Virus record (IMG/VR): IMGVR_UViG_3300032116_000274
Span: 1-53,490 of that record
Direction: 5' to 3' (one strand)
From: a virus
DNA length: 53,490 bases
Program-made: the position numbers and the translations under genes
Shown here: positions 32,247 to 38,591 of the stretch, piece after piece
Position numbering within the stretch: the stretch's first letter is position 1
How the letters are laid out: every line of letters begins with the position of its first letter
Notes under the pieces: model-generated
The model's input: the letters and a program-made list of their open reading frames with translations, nothing else
Database searches by the model: none
What the model was told of the DNA's origin: nothing

Positions 32247-32438
32247 ATGGCAAAAGCAGCTACAGTTATTGTAATGCTAGTGAATCAAGAACATGATACC
32301 CCCACCAAATACATGACTCATGTAACCACAAAGGGCACAAAAGCGGGAGAAAAACTCCGTTTGAGAAAGTATGACCCTGTGGTACAAAAACACTGTTGGT
32401 TTGGTCAAAAAAAGCTACCTTCGCCAAAATCCCGCTAA
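32247..32438 (+). CDS. rpmG: Ribosomal protein bL33 (phage-encoded)
   Basis: A 63-residue protein that reads as bacterial large-subunit protein bL33 (E. coli: 55 residues). The N-terminus MAKAATVIVMLV parallels the first strand, HVTTKGTKAGEKLRLRKYDP matches the family signature TTKNKRTKPEKLELKKFDP, and VVQKHCWFGQKKL matches VVRQHVIYKEAKI at the end. It is the zinc-free type, with no CxxC pairs. bL33 sits near the E site of the 50S subunit. AGGAG lies upstream of the ATG, the next gene starts 15 bases after the stop, and that gene is an RlmN-like rRNA methyltransferase. Together they suggest a small ribosome-altering cassette. Phage-encoded ribosomal proteins are known, mostly bS21 and bL12. 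Confidence 0.82.
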   Translation: MAKAATVIVMLVNQEHDTPTKYMTHVTTKGTKAGEKLRLRKYDPVVQKHCWFGQKKLPSPKSR

Positions 32439-32452
32439 GGAAGCGTTGAATT

Positions 32453-33304
32453 ATGTTACAGCAGATCAACTCGCAACTGGATGCGAGTGTAAATTTTGTT
32501 GAGCAGCAGCTCACAGGATTTATTGAGTCGCGCTATGTGAGACGACAAGAAAATTATTTCATAGCATATCTCAGTTCACAAACTGGATGTAATCGTGGAT
32601 GTCAAATGTGTCATCTCACTGCCACCAAACAAACACAGTTTACAAACTTAGACCTTTTGGATTTTGTGTCGCAGTTTGAAACTGTTTTAGCTCATTATGA
32701 AAAACACACACCTGCCAAAACAGTGCATTTAAATTTCATGGCCCGGGGAGAGCCTCTTGCCAATCCCACAGTGCTTAACACTGGATCAGAACTTCTGTGG
32801 AAATTGGGAAACATTGCTTTGGAACGGGGCTTGAGGCCCAAGTTCAACATCAGCACAATCATGCCTGTAACGCTGAAAAAAAGCTTGTGCGATGTATTTC
32901 CAATAATTTGGCCCACAGTGTATTATTCCATTTATTCGGTAAATTCTTCATTTAGAAACAAATGGTTGCCAGCAGCAATGCCAGTGGAGCGTGCCCTGGA
33001 TAATCTCCGGGAATATCAACAAATATCCAAAAAGATCGTTAAGTTCCACTGTGCATTTATCCAGGATGAGAACGACAGTGAACAAGATGTTGAAAGGATG
33101 CTGCGTCTCATTCAAAGCTATGGTTTTCACAGTGAGTTCAACATCGTGAGATACAATCCTTATAGTGATTTACAAGGCCAGGAAAGCAGCCGGGTGAGTG
33201 ACATAGCTGATCAAATCCAGCATTATATGCCCTGCAAGATTATTCCCCGGGTGGGAGTGGATTGCAAAGCTTCATGTGGGCAATTTGTTCCCAGTAGCCT
33301 TTAA
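32453..33304 (+). CDS. RlmN/Cfr-like radical SAM RNA methyltransferase
   Basis: Radical SAM enzyme of the RlmN/Cfr family, which methylates adenine C2 or C8 in 23S rRNA (A2503) and, for RlmN, tRNA. The iron-sulfur motif CNRGCQMC gives C46, C50 and C53. NFMARGEPLAN near 98 corresponds to RlmN's MMGMGEPLLN, RYNPYSD near 234 to WNPFPG, and KASCGQ with C275 to the methyl-carrying Cys of AACGQL. It has 283 residues, lacking the N-terminal helical domain of cellular RlmN. The position seven before the cluster, Cys118 in E. coli, is Tyr39 here, so the usual adduct-resolving Cys is absent. It is co-transcribed with bL33. A changed substrate or non-methylating role is possible. Confidence 0.8.
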   Translation: MLQQINSQLDASVNFVEQQLTGFIESRYVRRQENYFIAYLSSQTGCNRGCQMCHLTATKQTQFTNLDLLDFVSQFETVLAHYEKHTPAKTVHLNFMARGEPLANPTVLNTGSELLWKLGNIALERGLRPKFNISTIMPVTLKKSLCDVFPIIWPTVYYSIYSVNSSFRNKWLPAAMPVERALDNLREYQQISKKIVKFHCAFIQDENDSEQDVERMLRLIQSYGFHSEFNIVRYNPYSDLQGQESSRVSDIADQIQHYMPCKIIPRVGVDCKASCGQFVPSSL

Positions 33305-33307
33305 ATA
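33300..33307 (+). promoter_or_regulatory. Late promoter for the acidic protein and uvsY
   Basis: TTTAAATA, overlapping the radical SAM stop codon. The expected start near 33313 leaves a 23-base leader containing GGAG before the ATG at 33336. Confidence 0.45.
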
Positions 33308-33335
33308 ACCCCAGATTTTTATGGAGAAACTAGCA

Positions 33336-33554
33336 ATGGAAATTGATGCAAAACTTATTGCAGAGCTTTGGGAAACAGTCAAGGATTTGATTCCTGCCAG
33401 CAAGCGTGATGATGTTGCCTTGGAATTCATGAGTGTTTTTGAAGACAATGATGTGGAGATACATGACATGGATGCCTTGCGCGGCGCAGATGACAGCTTG
33501 GATTCAGCTTTGGATGAACTATATGGAGACGTTGACTTAGACGAAGACTACTAG
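33336..33554 (+). CDS. Small acidic protein upstream of uvsY
   Basis: Product not recognised, 72 residues with a strongly acidic C-terminus (DDSLDSALDELYGDVDLDEDY). The N-terminal part is helical (AKLIAELWETVKDLIPASKRDD). I chose the ATG at 33336 because GGAG lies 9 bases upstream; the ATG at 33321 has no such site. The charge pattern could suit a DNA mimic or a partner of gp32/UvsY, but this is guesswork based on its position 11 bases before uvsY. Confidence 0.6.
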   Translation: MEIDAKLIAELWETVKDLIPASKRDDVALEFMSVFEDNDVEIHDMDALRGADDSLDSALDELYGDVDLDEDY

Positions 33555-33565
33555 TATCAACTCCT

Positions 33566-34018
33566 ATGTGGTTTAACAAAGTCAAAAACGACCTATCTCA
33601 AATTCCCGATATGGTTGAATATTACAATTTTGAACTAGAGGCTGCACAAAAAGAGTGCAGGGTTTTTGGCAGCCTCGAAAAAAACAGTCAAGAACTTCCG
33701 GGTAATGTCAGCTGGCGGTTTGGCCAACTGCAAGAGATTGAAGCTGTATTGAAGCACTTGAATAATCTTGTGGACAAAATGCGAAGCGATTTGTATCGTC
33801 GTTACCTGGAACGCTACAACAGAGAGCTTTCAGATCGTGCCATTGAAAAATACATTGATGGTGAATCTGATATTCAAAACATGCTGAGTCTTGTAAACGA
33901 AGTGGCTTTGTTACGAAACAAATACCTAGGCATTATCAAAGCCCTTGAAATCAAGGGCTTTCAACTCAATAATATTATCCGACTTCGTGCGGTGGGAATG
34001 AATGATTCTGAGCTCTAG
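33566..34018 (+). CDS. uvsY: UvsY-like recombination mediator
   Basis: Probable UvsY, the loader of UvsX onto gp32-coated ssDNA, 150 residues (T4: 137). The helical layout fits: an N-terminal region (IPDMVEYYNFELEAAQKE), VLKHLNNLVDKMRSDLYRRYLERYNREL near 75-100, a Lys-rich turn region, then LVNEVALLRNKYLGIIKALE and a closing KGFQLNNIIRLRAVG, matching UvsY's YWGILLDFCSGALDAIKSRGFAIKHI region in pattern. Its position after gp32 and uvsX supports the call. No ribosome binding site is obvious at 33566, so it may rely on coupling to the acidic gene 11 bases upstream. It converges with the gene at 34015. Confidence 0.7.
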   Translation: MWFNKVKNDLSQIPDMVEYYNFELEAAQKECRVFGSLEKNSQELPGNVSWRFGQLQEIEAVLKHLNNLVDKMRSDLYRRYLERYNRELSDRAIEKYIDGESDIQNMLSLVNEVALLRNKYLGIIKALEIKGFQLNNIIRLRAVGMNDSEL

Positions 34019-34326
34019 CTCTTGCAAACTTCTTCCTTGAGTATTTGTTCCATCTCTTGGGGCGTAACTTGTCCACACTCAAGTACAGTATAGAGTTGGG
34101 CAAGTTTGTGGCCCCAGCTATCGTCATGGCGATTCAAACAGTCAACAGTTTCAGCCATTTTGTTCACCAAAACATTCTGACTGGCCCAAAGCTGTTCTAG
34201 AGCTGATATGCTGCCCTTCAATAAAACTATTAAATCAGCATGGGACAAGGCCTTTTCTTTTTCCAGAGCTGATTTCAAATGATTTAAAAAATCTCTGGGA
34301 TTGTCAAACATCAAAACTTTGTTCAT
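34015..34326 (-). CDS. Unknown helical protein on the minus strand
   Basis: Product not recognised, 103 residues, largely helical (FLNHLKSALEKEKALSHADLIVLLKG, QVTPQEMEQILKEEV). It overlaps the end of uvsY by 4 bp in convergent orientation and has no clear ribosome binding site; a second in-frame ATG at 34311 is also possible. Codon use and composition resemble neighbouring genes, so I keep it, with moderate confidence. Confidence 0.5.
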   Translation of the reverse strand: MNKVLMFDNPRDFLNHLKSALEKEKALSHADLIVLLKGSISALEQLWASQNVLVNKMAETVDCLNRHDDSWGHKLAQLYTVLECGQVTPQEMEQILKEEVCKS

Positions 34327-34384
34327 AAAAAGATTATGAAGAATCTATTTTGGGTTTGTCTATTGAAACCATTACAATCCCATC

Positions 34385-35197
34385 ATGATCAAACTGTTTT
34401 TTGCCATCTCAGCTGTTTTGCTGGTATTCAATAATGCATATGCACAACAAATTCCTCCTAGGCCATTGGAAGCGTGCTTAACAGAAGCACCTTGGGGCTT
34501 TCCCAATGCAGCCTTGCCCACAGGACAGCCTATTTGTAGGATGGCATATGCCTTGCTACATGACAATAGAGCCAAAATACCTTTGTGGACTGTCTATACC
34601 TTAACTCCAGAAAAGGCTATGGGTTGTGGTAAGCGCAGCGATGCTTTCTCTCCAGATCAAAGCTTGCCTCGCGGAGAAAGAGCTGAACTAGGCGATTATC
34701 GTGCAAGCGGTTACGATACAGGGCATATGGTGAATTCTGCAGACATGCTGTGGAGCATAACTGCTGAGCGGGAAAGCTTCATTCTCAGCAACATGAGTCC
34801 GCAATTGCCCAATGTCAACAGAGGTCCATGGAAAACTCTTGAAACAGGTATAAGAGGCTGGACACAGCAAACTGGCGATACATACACAATTTACAGTGGC
34901 AACATTTATGACGCCAGCACTGCCAAAACCATTGGCCGCAGTGCTGTGGTTGTGCCCACTGGCCTTTGGAAAGTTGTGGTGAGTCATCGTTCTGGAGAGG
35001 CGTGGGCCTTTTTGTTTCCCAACCAGCCCAACATCTCTACAGACTTAAAGAGCTTTCAAGTAACTGTGGCTGAACTGGAAGCGGCTATAGGTTATGAAAT
35101 TCCCATGCCAGGCAACAAAAACACTAAACCCCTGTTGCTTCCAGTCCGTAGTGTAAGTGAGGCGAGGCAAGCAGTTTGCACCTTGCCTCAGCGATAA
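34385..35197 (+). CDS. Secreted DNA/RNA non-specific endonuclease (NUC1/Serratia type)
   Basis: A beta-beta-alpha-metal nuclease of the Serratia nuclease family with a signal peptide (residues 1-20, cut after NAYA), 270 residues, so it would act in the periplasm or outside the cell. The active-site block reads GYDTGHMVNSADM at 109-121. The catalytic His114 is kept but the usual DRGH Arg is Thr112. The metal-binding Asn region is visible as NMSPQLPNVNRGPWKTLE near 140. It could degrade host or foreign DNA in the periplasm or salvage nucleotides in phosphate-poor water, alongside PstS. TACAAT at 34373 may be its -10 element, with the start close to the ATG. Confidence 0.82.
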   Translation: MIKLFFAISAVLLVFNNAYAQQIPPRPLEACLTEAPWGFPNAALPTGQPICRMAYALLHDNRAKIPLWTVYTLTPEKAMGCGKRSDAFSPDQSLPRGERAELGDYRASGYDTGHMVNSADMLWSITAERESFILSNMSPQLPNVNRGPWKTLETGIRGWTQQTGDTYTIYSGNIYDASTAKTIGRSAVVVPTGLWKVVVSHRSGEAWAFLFPNQPNISTDLKSFQVTVAELEAAIGYEIPMPGNKNTKPLLLPVRSVSEARQAVCTLPQR

Positions 35198-35908
35198 TTA
35201 GACTCGGTCCCAGAAAGTCAAAACTGCTGACCTTGCTGAGCTGGGACGCATTCCTGCATCTACTGCCTTTTGAATGATATCAGCTTGTGTTGCTCCCGAA
35301 TGCTTATACATCCGGATCCAGCCACGGATCATTGCAGCATAGGAACCAGCTTTTTCATTTTTGTTGGTCACAGTAGACGTTGAGGGTTGTGGGCCACTAT
35401 CCCGGCGCCACCTGCAACTCCGGTCAATCCACCCTTTGTTCCGGCAACGATAACGAACCCCTTTCTGCACCCTAGCATGTCTATGGGCTGAAATCACCAC
35501 CTCGTGCCCGGTGGTGGTAGTGTAGTGGTAGTTTCCACCAGCGTATGTGGTCTTGTAGCTGTGGTAGATGCTGCCATTGCCACCCAGTGCCACACAAACC
35601 CTCTTCCACCCTTCGTCGTGATCCCGACCCAAACTGGGGTTCATGAAACACACGATGTGTGCCACCTCATGAGCTGTGACATTTTGAAGCACGTCATCAA
35701 AATGCTCACCGTGGATAACCTGGGGGTTGAAGTGCACAGAGTATTTCTTGAGCAGCCCATTTGTGCAGAACCGGCAGCGTGCCTTGCCTGCCTTCATCCC
35801 ACGCAGGTCAAAGCGTATCTCAGTTTGCCGCAAATTCAAGCCATACAGCTGACTCGCTTGCTCAAAAAGGCTGTAAACCTTTTGTGTCATCAGTGCCAAA
35901 CGATCCAT
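35198..35908 (-). CDS. SprT-like zinc metalloprotease with C-terminal module
   Basis: SprT/Spartan-type metalloprotease fold, 236 residues. The active site is HEVAH at 80-84 (ENTAHEVAH context NVTAHEVAH), with a third His ligand in RDHDEGWK near 98, and a Cys/Arg-rich segment (YRCRNKGWIDRSCRW) that may be a zinc ribbon. Spartan-family enzymes cut DNA-protein crosslinks; a phage version might clear host proteins from DNA. The last 46 residues (MIRGWIRMYKHSGATQ to VLTFWDRV) match the C-terminal module of the protein at 6505-7428. I prefer the ATG at 35908; the longer TTG start at 35962 lacks a clear site. It ends 1 base after the convergent nuclease gene. Confidence 0.78.
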   Translation of the reverse strand: MDRLALMTQKVYSLFEQASQLYGLNLRQTEIRFDLRGMKAGKARCRFCTNGLLKKYSVHFNPQVIHGEHFDDVLQNVTAHEVAHIVCFMNPSLGRDHDEGWKRVCVALGGNGSIYHSYKTTYAGGNYHYTTTTGHEVVISAHRHARVQKGVRYRCRNKGWIDRSCRWRRDSGPQPSTSTVTNKNEKAGSYAAMIRGWIRMYKHSGATQADIIQKAVDAGMRPSSARSAVLTFWDRV

Positions 35909-35968
35909 GTTCACATTCCGTTGCGTGCCCAGGCAGTATAGCTGAATTTGCGACCCTGTCAATCCAGT

Positions 35969-36103
35969 TTAGGCACGTGCCATCAGAGCTTCCTGGGCAG
36001 CCTCTCGTTCAACCTGGCGAAGCAGTGAGTCGGAAACCCGCCCTCCGCTGGAGAGGATCACCAGGAGACGGTGCAGACGCTGAGCAGCAGATTCGTTGAC
36101 CAT
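35969..36103 (-). CDS. 44-residue protein sharing its N-terminus with the next gene
   Basis: A short gene starting at the ATG at 36103 behind GAAAGGA. Its first 12 residues, MVNESAAQRLHR, are identical to those of the gene at 36117-36377, and the DNA around both starts belongs to an 80-bp direct repeat. The rest (LLVILSSGGRVSDSLLRQVEREAAQEALMARA) is helical. Function unknown. It could be a remnant of a duplication, but the intact ribosome binding site and stop suggest it is translated. Confidence 0.5.
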   Translation of the reverse strand: MVNESAAQRLHRLLVILSSGGRVSDSLLRQVEREAAQEALMARA

Positions 36104-36151
36104 GACGTGTGTCCTTTCAGTTGGTTGTGTCAAGTGTTGAGCACGTGAACA
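36072..36151. repeat. 80-bp direct repeat, copy A
   Basis: Copy A of an 80-bp repeat whose copy B is at 36346-36425, 274 bp away, with five mismatches. It spans the first codons of the 44-residue gene, its ribosome binding site, and the last codons of the gene upstream. Confidence 0.85.
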
Positions 36152-36377
36152 TAAAATCTCCACCATTGTACCCTCTATCACTGCACACTTTCACGCTAGT
36201 GTTTTGAAATCCTTGGGGCGATCTCGGATTGACGATAGTGAATGTTTTGCCCATAATGTTTGGGTTCATCAGATCCGCATATGGTTCTGATAGTTGATAT
36301 CGACCACTACTCACCACATTGCGGAAATGGGTGATGCTAATCCGATGCAGACGCTGAGCAGCAGATTCGTTTACCAT
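36117..36377 (-). CDS. Unknown 86-residue early protein
   Basis: Product not recognised. It starts at the ATG at 36377 behind GAAAGGAAC with MVNESAAQRLHR, the same N-terminus as the gene at 35969-36103, then changes to ISITHFRNVVSSGRYQLSEP and a beta-rich C-terminal part (GKTFTIVNPRSP, DFMFTCSTLD). It lies in a minus-strand early cluster that follows the promoter at 36698-36725. Both gene ends lie in the 80-bp repeat. Confidence 0.55.
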   Translation of the reverse strand: MVNESAAQRLHRISITHFRNVVSSGRYQLSEPYADLMNPNIMGKTFTIVNPRSPQGFQNTSVKVCSDRGYNGGDFMFTCSTLDTTN

Positions 36378-36425
36378 GACGTGGTTCCTTTCAGTTGATT
36401 GTGTCAGGTGTTGAGCACGTGAACA
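36346..36425. repeat. 80-bp direct repeat, copy B
   Basis: Copy B of the repeat at 36072-36151. It spans the first codons of the 86-residue gene, its ribosome binding site and the 3' end of the gene at 36404. The pair implies that a segment of about 274 bp was duplicated or a gene was inserted between copies. Confidence 0.85.
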
Positions 36426-36673
36426 GTGATGCCATCTAGCCAGGGCATGCGCAGGAGGGTTTCTTCAGACGGGGCTAGCACCCACGCTGCCACATCTCCC
36501 TCACACATCACTCGGCTCTGGATCTTGAACTCTGCCTCACTACCGGTGCGATGGCTCACCAAACGCAAACCCTCATACCAAAAACTGTGAGCCCCACGAT
36601 CCACCTGACTGGCCTCTACCACAAACCTGCGCAGTTGGCGGCAGTAGGTCATGTCCTTGGTGCTAACCAGCAT
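36404..36673 (-). CDS. Unknown 89-residue early protein
   Basis: Product not recognised. ATG at 36673 behind GGAG; a GTG one codon earlier is rejected. The sequence is basic in its first half (MTYCRQLRRFVVEASQ) and beta-rich (FKIQSRVMCEGDVAAWVLAP). A sigma70-type promoter lies directly upstream, making this the first gene of the minus-strand early cluster down to the SprT-like gene. Confidence 0.55.
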   Translation of the reverse strand: MLVSTKDMTYCRQLRRFVVEASQVDRGAHSFWYEGLRLVSHRTGSEAEFKIQSRVMCEGDVAAWVLAPSEETLLRMPWLDGITVHVLNT

Positions 36674-36697
36674 CACTGTTCTCCGTTCAACATCTGC

Positions 36698-36725
36698 AAT
36701 ATAGCAGGTTTTTTGACAAGGTCAA
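36698..36725 (-). promoter_or_regulatory. Early sigma70-type promoter, minus strand
   Basis: TTGACC (36725-36720), a 16-bp spacer and TATATT (36703-36698) on the minus strand. The -35 overlaps the stop codon of the small membrane gene upstream. Confidence 0.65.
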
Positions 36726-36889
36726 GCCTTTGGTGGAAAAACCCTATCAAAAATCAAACCAGCAACCATACCACAAGATGCTCCCACCATAAAGCTCCAG
36801 AAAAAATTCAACTCAAACATTACCGAGACAGCTACGGCTCCAATTGAGGCAATAACTGCTGCCACTATGTATGCAACTGCGTAACACAT
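36722..36889 (-). CDS. 55-residue two-helix membrane protein
   Basis: A short gene with ATG at 36889 and TGA at 36722. Two hydrophobic helices are evident: residues about 3-24 (YAVAYIVAAVIASIGAVAVSV) split by a turn from about 28-48 (FFWSFMVGASCGMVAGLIF), with a basic C-terminus (DRVFPPKA). This is a hairpin-like inner-membrane protein. An early promoter on the same strand lies at 36921-36948; the ribosome binding site (GAGAG) is weak. Possible roles include superinfection immunity or host membrane modulation, which is inference from topology alone. Confidence 0.5.
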   Translation of the reverse strand: MCYAVAYIVAAVIASIGAVAVSVMFELNFFWSFMVGASCGMVAGLIFDRVFPPKA

Positions 36890-36920
36890 CTGCTACTCTC
36901 ACTCTTTCACATTCCTCCCC

Positions 36921-36948
36921 AGCATATGACTCTTACCATATCTGTCAA
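36921..36948 (-). promoter_or_regulatory. Early sigma70-type promoter, minus strand
   Basis: TTGACA (36948-36943), a 16-bp spacer and TATGCT (36926-36921). It lies 32 bp upstream of the small membrane gene at 36889. Confidence 0.6.
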
Positions 36949-36982
36949 GCCCAAAAATTTTCCAAATAAGGCAGTTTTTCCA

Positions 36983-37011
36983 TAGACACGCCAACATCAC
37001 ACATGTATATT
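36983..37011 (+). promoter_or_regulatory. Early sigma70-type promoter, plus strand
   Basis: TAGACA (36983-36988), a 17-bp spacer and TATATT (37006-37011). The following leader GGCAAACAAGGAGCA is repeated after the promoter at 37302, so the two are related copies. Confidence 0.65.
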
Positions 37012-37038
37012 GCAGGGGCAAACAAGGAGCATACGCAA

Positions 37039-37275
37039 ATGGACAAGCTTACTACAGCACTGCGGAACAATGTGGTTGTTGTGACCTTCAAGAAGGTTGA
37101 TGGAACGGTGCGTAAGATGCGCGCCACAACGGATACGAGCCGCTTCATCTACGAAAGCAAGACTACTGGGGAGCGCAAGCGCAATGACGGTGTTACTGTG
37201 CTGTGGGATATGGACAAGGGCCAGTGGCGCAGCATGCGGAACGACAGCTTGATTGAGTGGCAAGTGGAAGGTTAA
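37039..37275 (+). CDS. SH3-barrel-like small protein (DUF2693-like)
   Basis: A 78-residue protein starting at the ATG at 37039 behind AAGGAG. The pattern LTTALRNNVVVVTFKKVDGTVRKMRAT, then VTVLWDMDKGQWRSMRNDSL, matches the small SH3-like proteins (DUF2693 type) common in T4-like phages. Their role is unknown. It has its own early promoter and is followed by a strong terminator, so it forms a single-gene unit. Confidence 0.7.
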   Translation: MDKLTTALRNNVVVVTFKKVDGTVRKMRATTDTSRFIYESKTTGERKRNDGVTVLWDMDKGQWRSMRNDSLIEWQVEG

Positions 37276-37280
37276 CTTTT

Positions 37281-37315
37281 AAGGCAATGCAAGAAAACAG
37301 CTTGCATTGCCTTTT
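37281..37315 (+). terminator. Intrinsic terminator overlapping the next promoter
   Basis: AAGGCAATGCAAG (37281-37293) and CTTGCATTGCCTT (37301-37313) form a perfect 13-bp stem with a short T-run. The 3' arm doubles as the -35 region of the next early promoter. Confidence 0.8.
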
Positions 37316-37329
37316 CTCCCTGCTATATT
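37302..37329 (+). promoter_or_regulatory. Early promoter of the AAA+ ATPase operon
   Basis: TTGCAT (37302-37307), a 16-bp spacer and TATATT (37324-37329). The leader GGCAAACAAGGAGCA repeats that of the promoter at 36983. It should drive the genes from 37357 to about 39179. Confidence 0.6.
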
Positions 37330-37356
37330 GCTGAGGCAAACAAGGAGCACTACCAA

Positions 37357-38403
37357 ATGGAACTGGAAAACGCTTTTGTGCGTGTGATCAAGGGAAACAC
37401 ACGGCAGGGAGTGAGCGTTGATGGAACTGTGTTCCGTCTGCTGGGCCATCTCAATACCGATCAGTGGGGCACCTACATCACTGTAGATGGTCGTGGGCAT
37501 GAAGGTACCCGCAACGGCAAGGCCCGCATTTATGTGAGTGCCACAGGTTATCAGATGATTGATGCTCAAGGGGCTGTCCAAGCTGATCCCGCCGGTGTGA
37601 GCGTTGAAGAGCAGGACACTCGCACTGACGAAGAGATTAGGGTAGATCTTAAGGAAACTTTTGAGATTGTGGCCGAGATGACTGAGGCCACCACAACGGG
37701 TGTGATCAAGGGCTTGATCATCTCTGGGCCAGCTGGCATCGGCAAAAGCCACACGGTGGAGACCGTGCTGGACGAGACCATTGGGATGCAATGCAAGCTT
37801 CAGGGTCTTGAGCCCAAGTATGACATCATTAAGGGAAATTTGTCAGCTATCATGCTTTTTTGTAAGCTGTATCGATACAGCAGCAAGGGATCTGTGCTCG
37901 TGCTTGATGATTGCGACGGGCTCCTGTATGACGAAGATGGCTTGAATGTGCTTAAGGCAGTGCTGGATACCAAGAAGGTGCGTCGGGTGCATTGGGGCAC
38001 TAGCAGTGCTGTCTTGGAAAAGGAAGGTGTTCCCAGCAGCTTTGAGTTTGAAGGGTCATTGATCTTCCTCAGCAACATCAAATGGGACAATCCCAAGAGC
38101 CCACGCATTGCCAACCACCTTGCGGCCATCATGAGTCGAGTTCACTATTTGGACCTCAAGGTGGACACACTGCGTGAGCGTGTTATCCACATGCGCAATG
38201 TGGTTGAGACAACAGACATGCTGTGGGAATACGACTTCAACAAGCGTGATATGGATGATCTCATGGGCTGGATTATGGAAAACATCAACAAGATTCAGTT
38301 CGTGGACTTGCGCACGGTGCTCAAGGCTGCGGACCTGAAGCGTGCAATGCCCACCACGTGGCGCAAGCGTGCTGACCGAACCCTGTGCAAGCGTGGTAGC
38401 TGA
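37357..38403 (+). CDS. AAA+ ATPase
   Basis: A P-loop ATPase of the AAA+ class, 348 residues. Walker A is GPAGIGKS at 125-132 and Walker B is VLVLDDCDGL near 181. The sensor-1-like LIFLSN near 235 and a C-terminal lid-like helical region (VDLRTVLKAADLKRAMP near 320) follow. The first 85 residues are a beta-rich domain (AFVRVIKGNTRQG, WGTYITVDGRG), probably substrate-binding. ATG behind AAGGAGC. It is the first gene of an early operon of small unknown proteins. Possible jobs are remodelling of a replication or host complex; the sequence does not decide. Confidence 0.85.
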   Translation: MELENAFVRVIKGNTRQGVSVDGTVFRLLGHLNTDQWGTYITVDGRGHEGTRNGKARIYVSATGYQMIDAQGAVQADPAGVSVEEQDTRTDEEIRVDLKETFEIVAEMTEATTTGVIKGLIISGPAGIGKSHTVETVLDETIGMQCKLQGLEPKYDIIKGNLSAIMLFCKLYRYSSKGSVLVLDDCDGLLYDEDGLNVLKAVLDTKKVRRVHWGTSSAVLEKEGVPSSFEFEGSLIFLSNIKWDNPKSPRIANHLAAIMSRVHYLDLKVDTLRERVIHMRNVVETTDMLWEYDFNKRDMDDLMGWIMENINKIQFVDLRTVLKAADLKRAMPTTWRKRADRTLCKRGS

Positions 38404-38416
38404 AGGAGTAGATGAA

Positions 38417-38590
38417 ATGAAGCGAGTGGTGGTGACTGTTGAGTTCATGCTCCGTGCCGAGAACGATCTCCATGAGATGACTGAGGAGGAGCTGGCCACT
38501 GAAATCAGAGACCTCTTTGAAGACGAGCATCGCGGACTGGCTGAGTATGGCAGTGCGGGCGTGATGGCTTTGATGGCCCGGGAGGAATAG
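38417..38590 (+). CDS. 57-residue unknown protein
   Basis: Product not recognised. The ATG at 38417 follows AAGGAG at the end of the ATPase gene. The N-terminus is a hydrophobic strand (MKRVVVTVEFML), followed by an acidic helix (MTEEELATEIRDLFEDE) and a short hydrophobic end. It is co-transcribed with the AAA+ ATPase. Confidence 0.6.
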   Translation: MKRVVVTVEFMLRAENDLHEMTEEELATEIRDLFEDEHRGLAEYGSAGVMALMAREE

Positions 38591-38591
38591 G

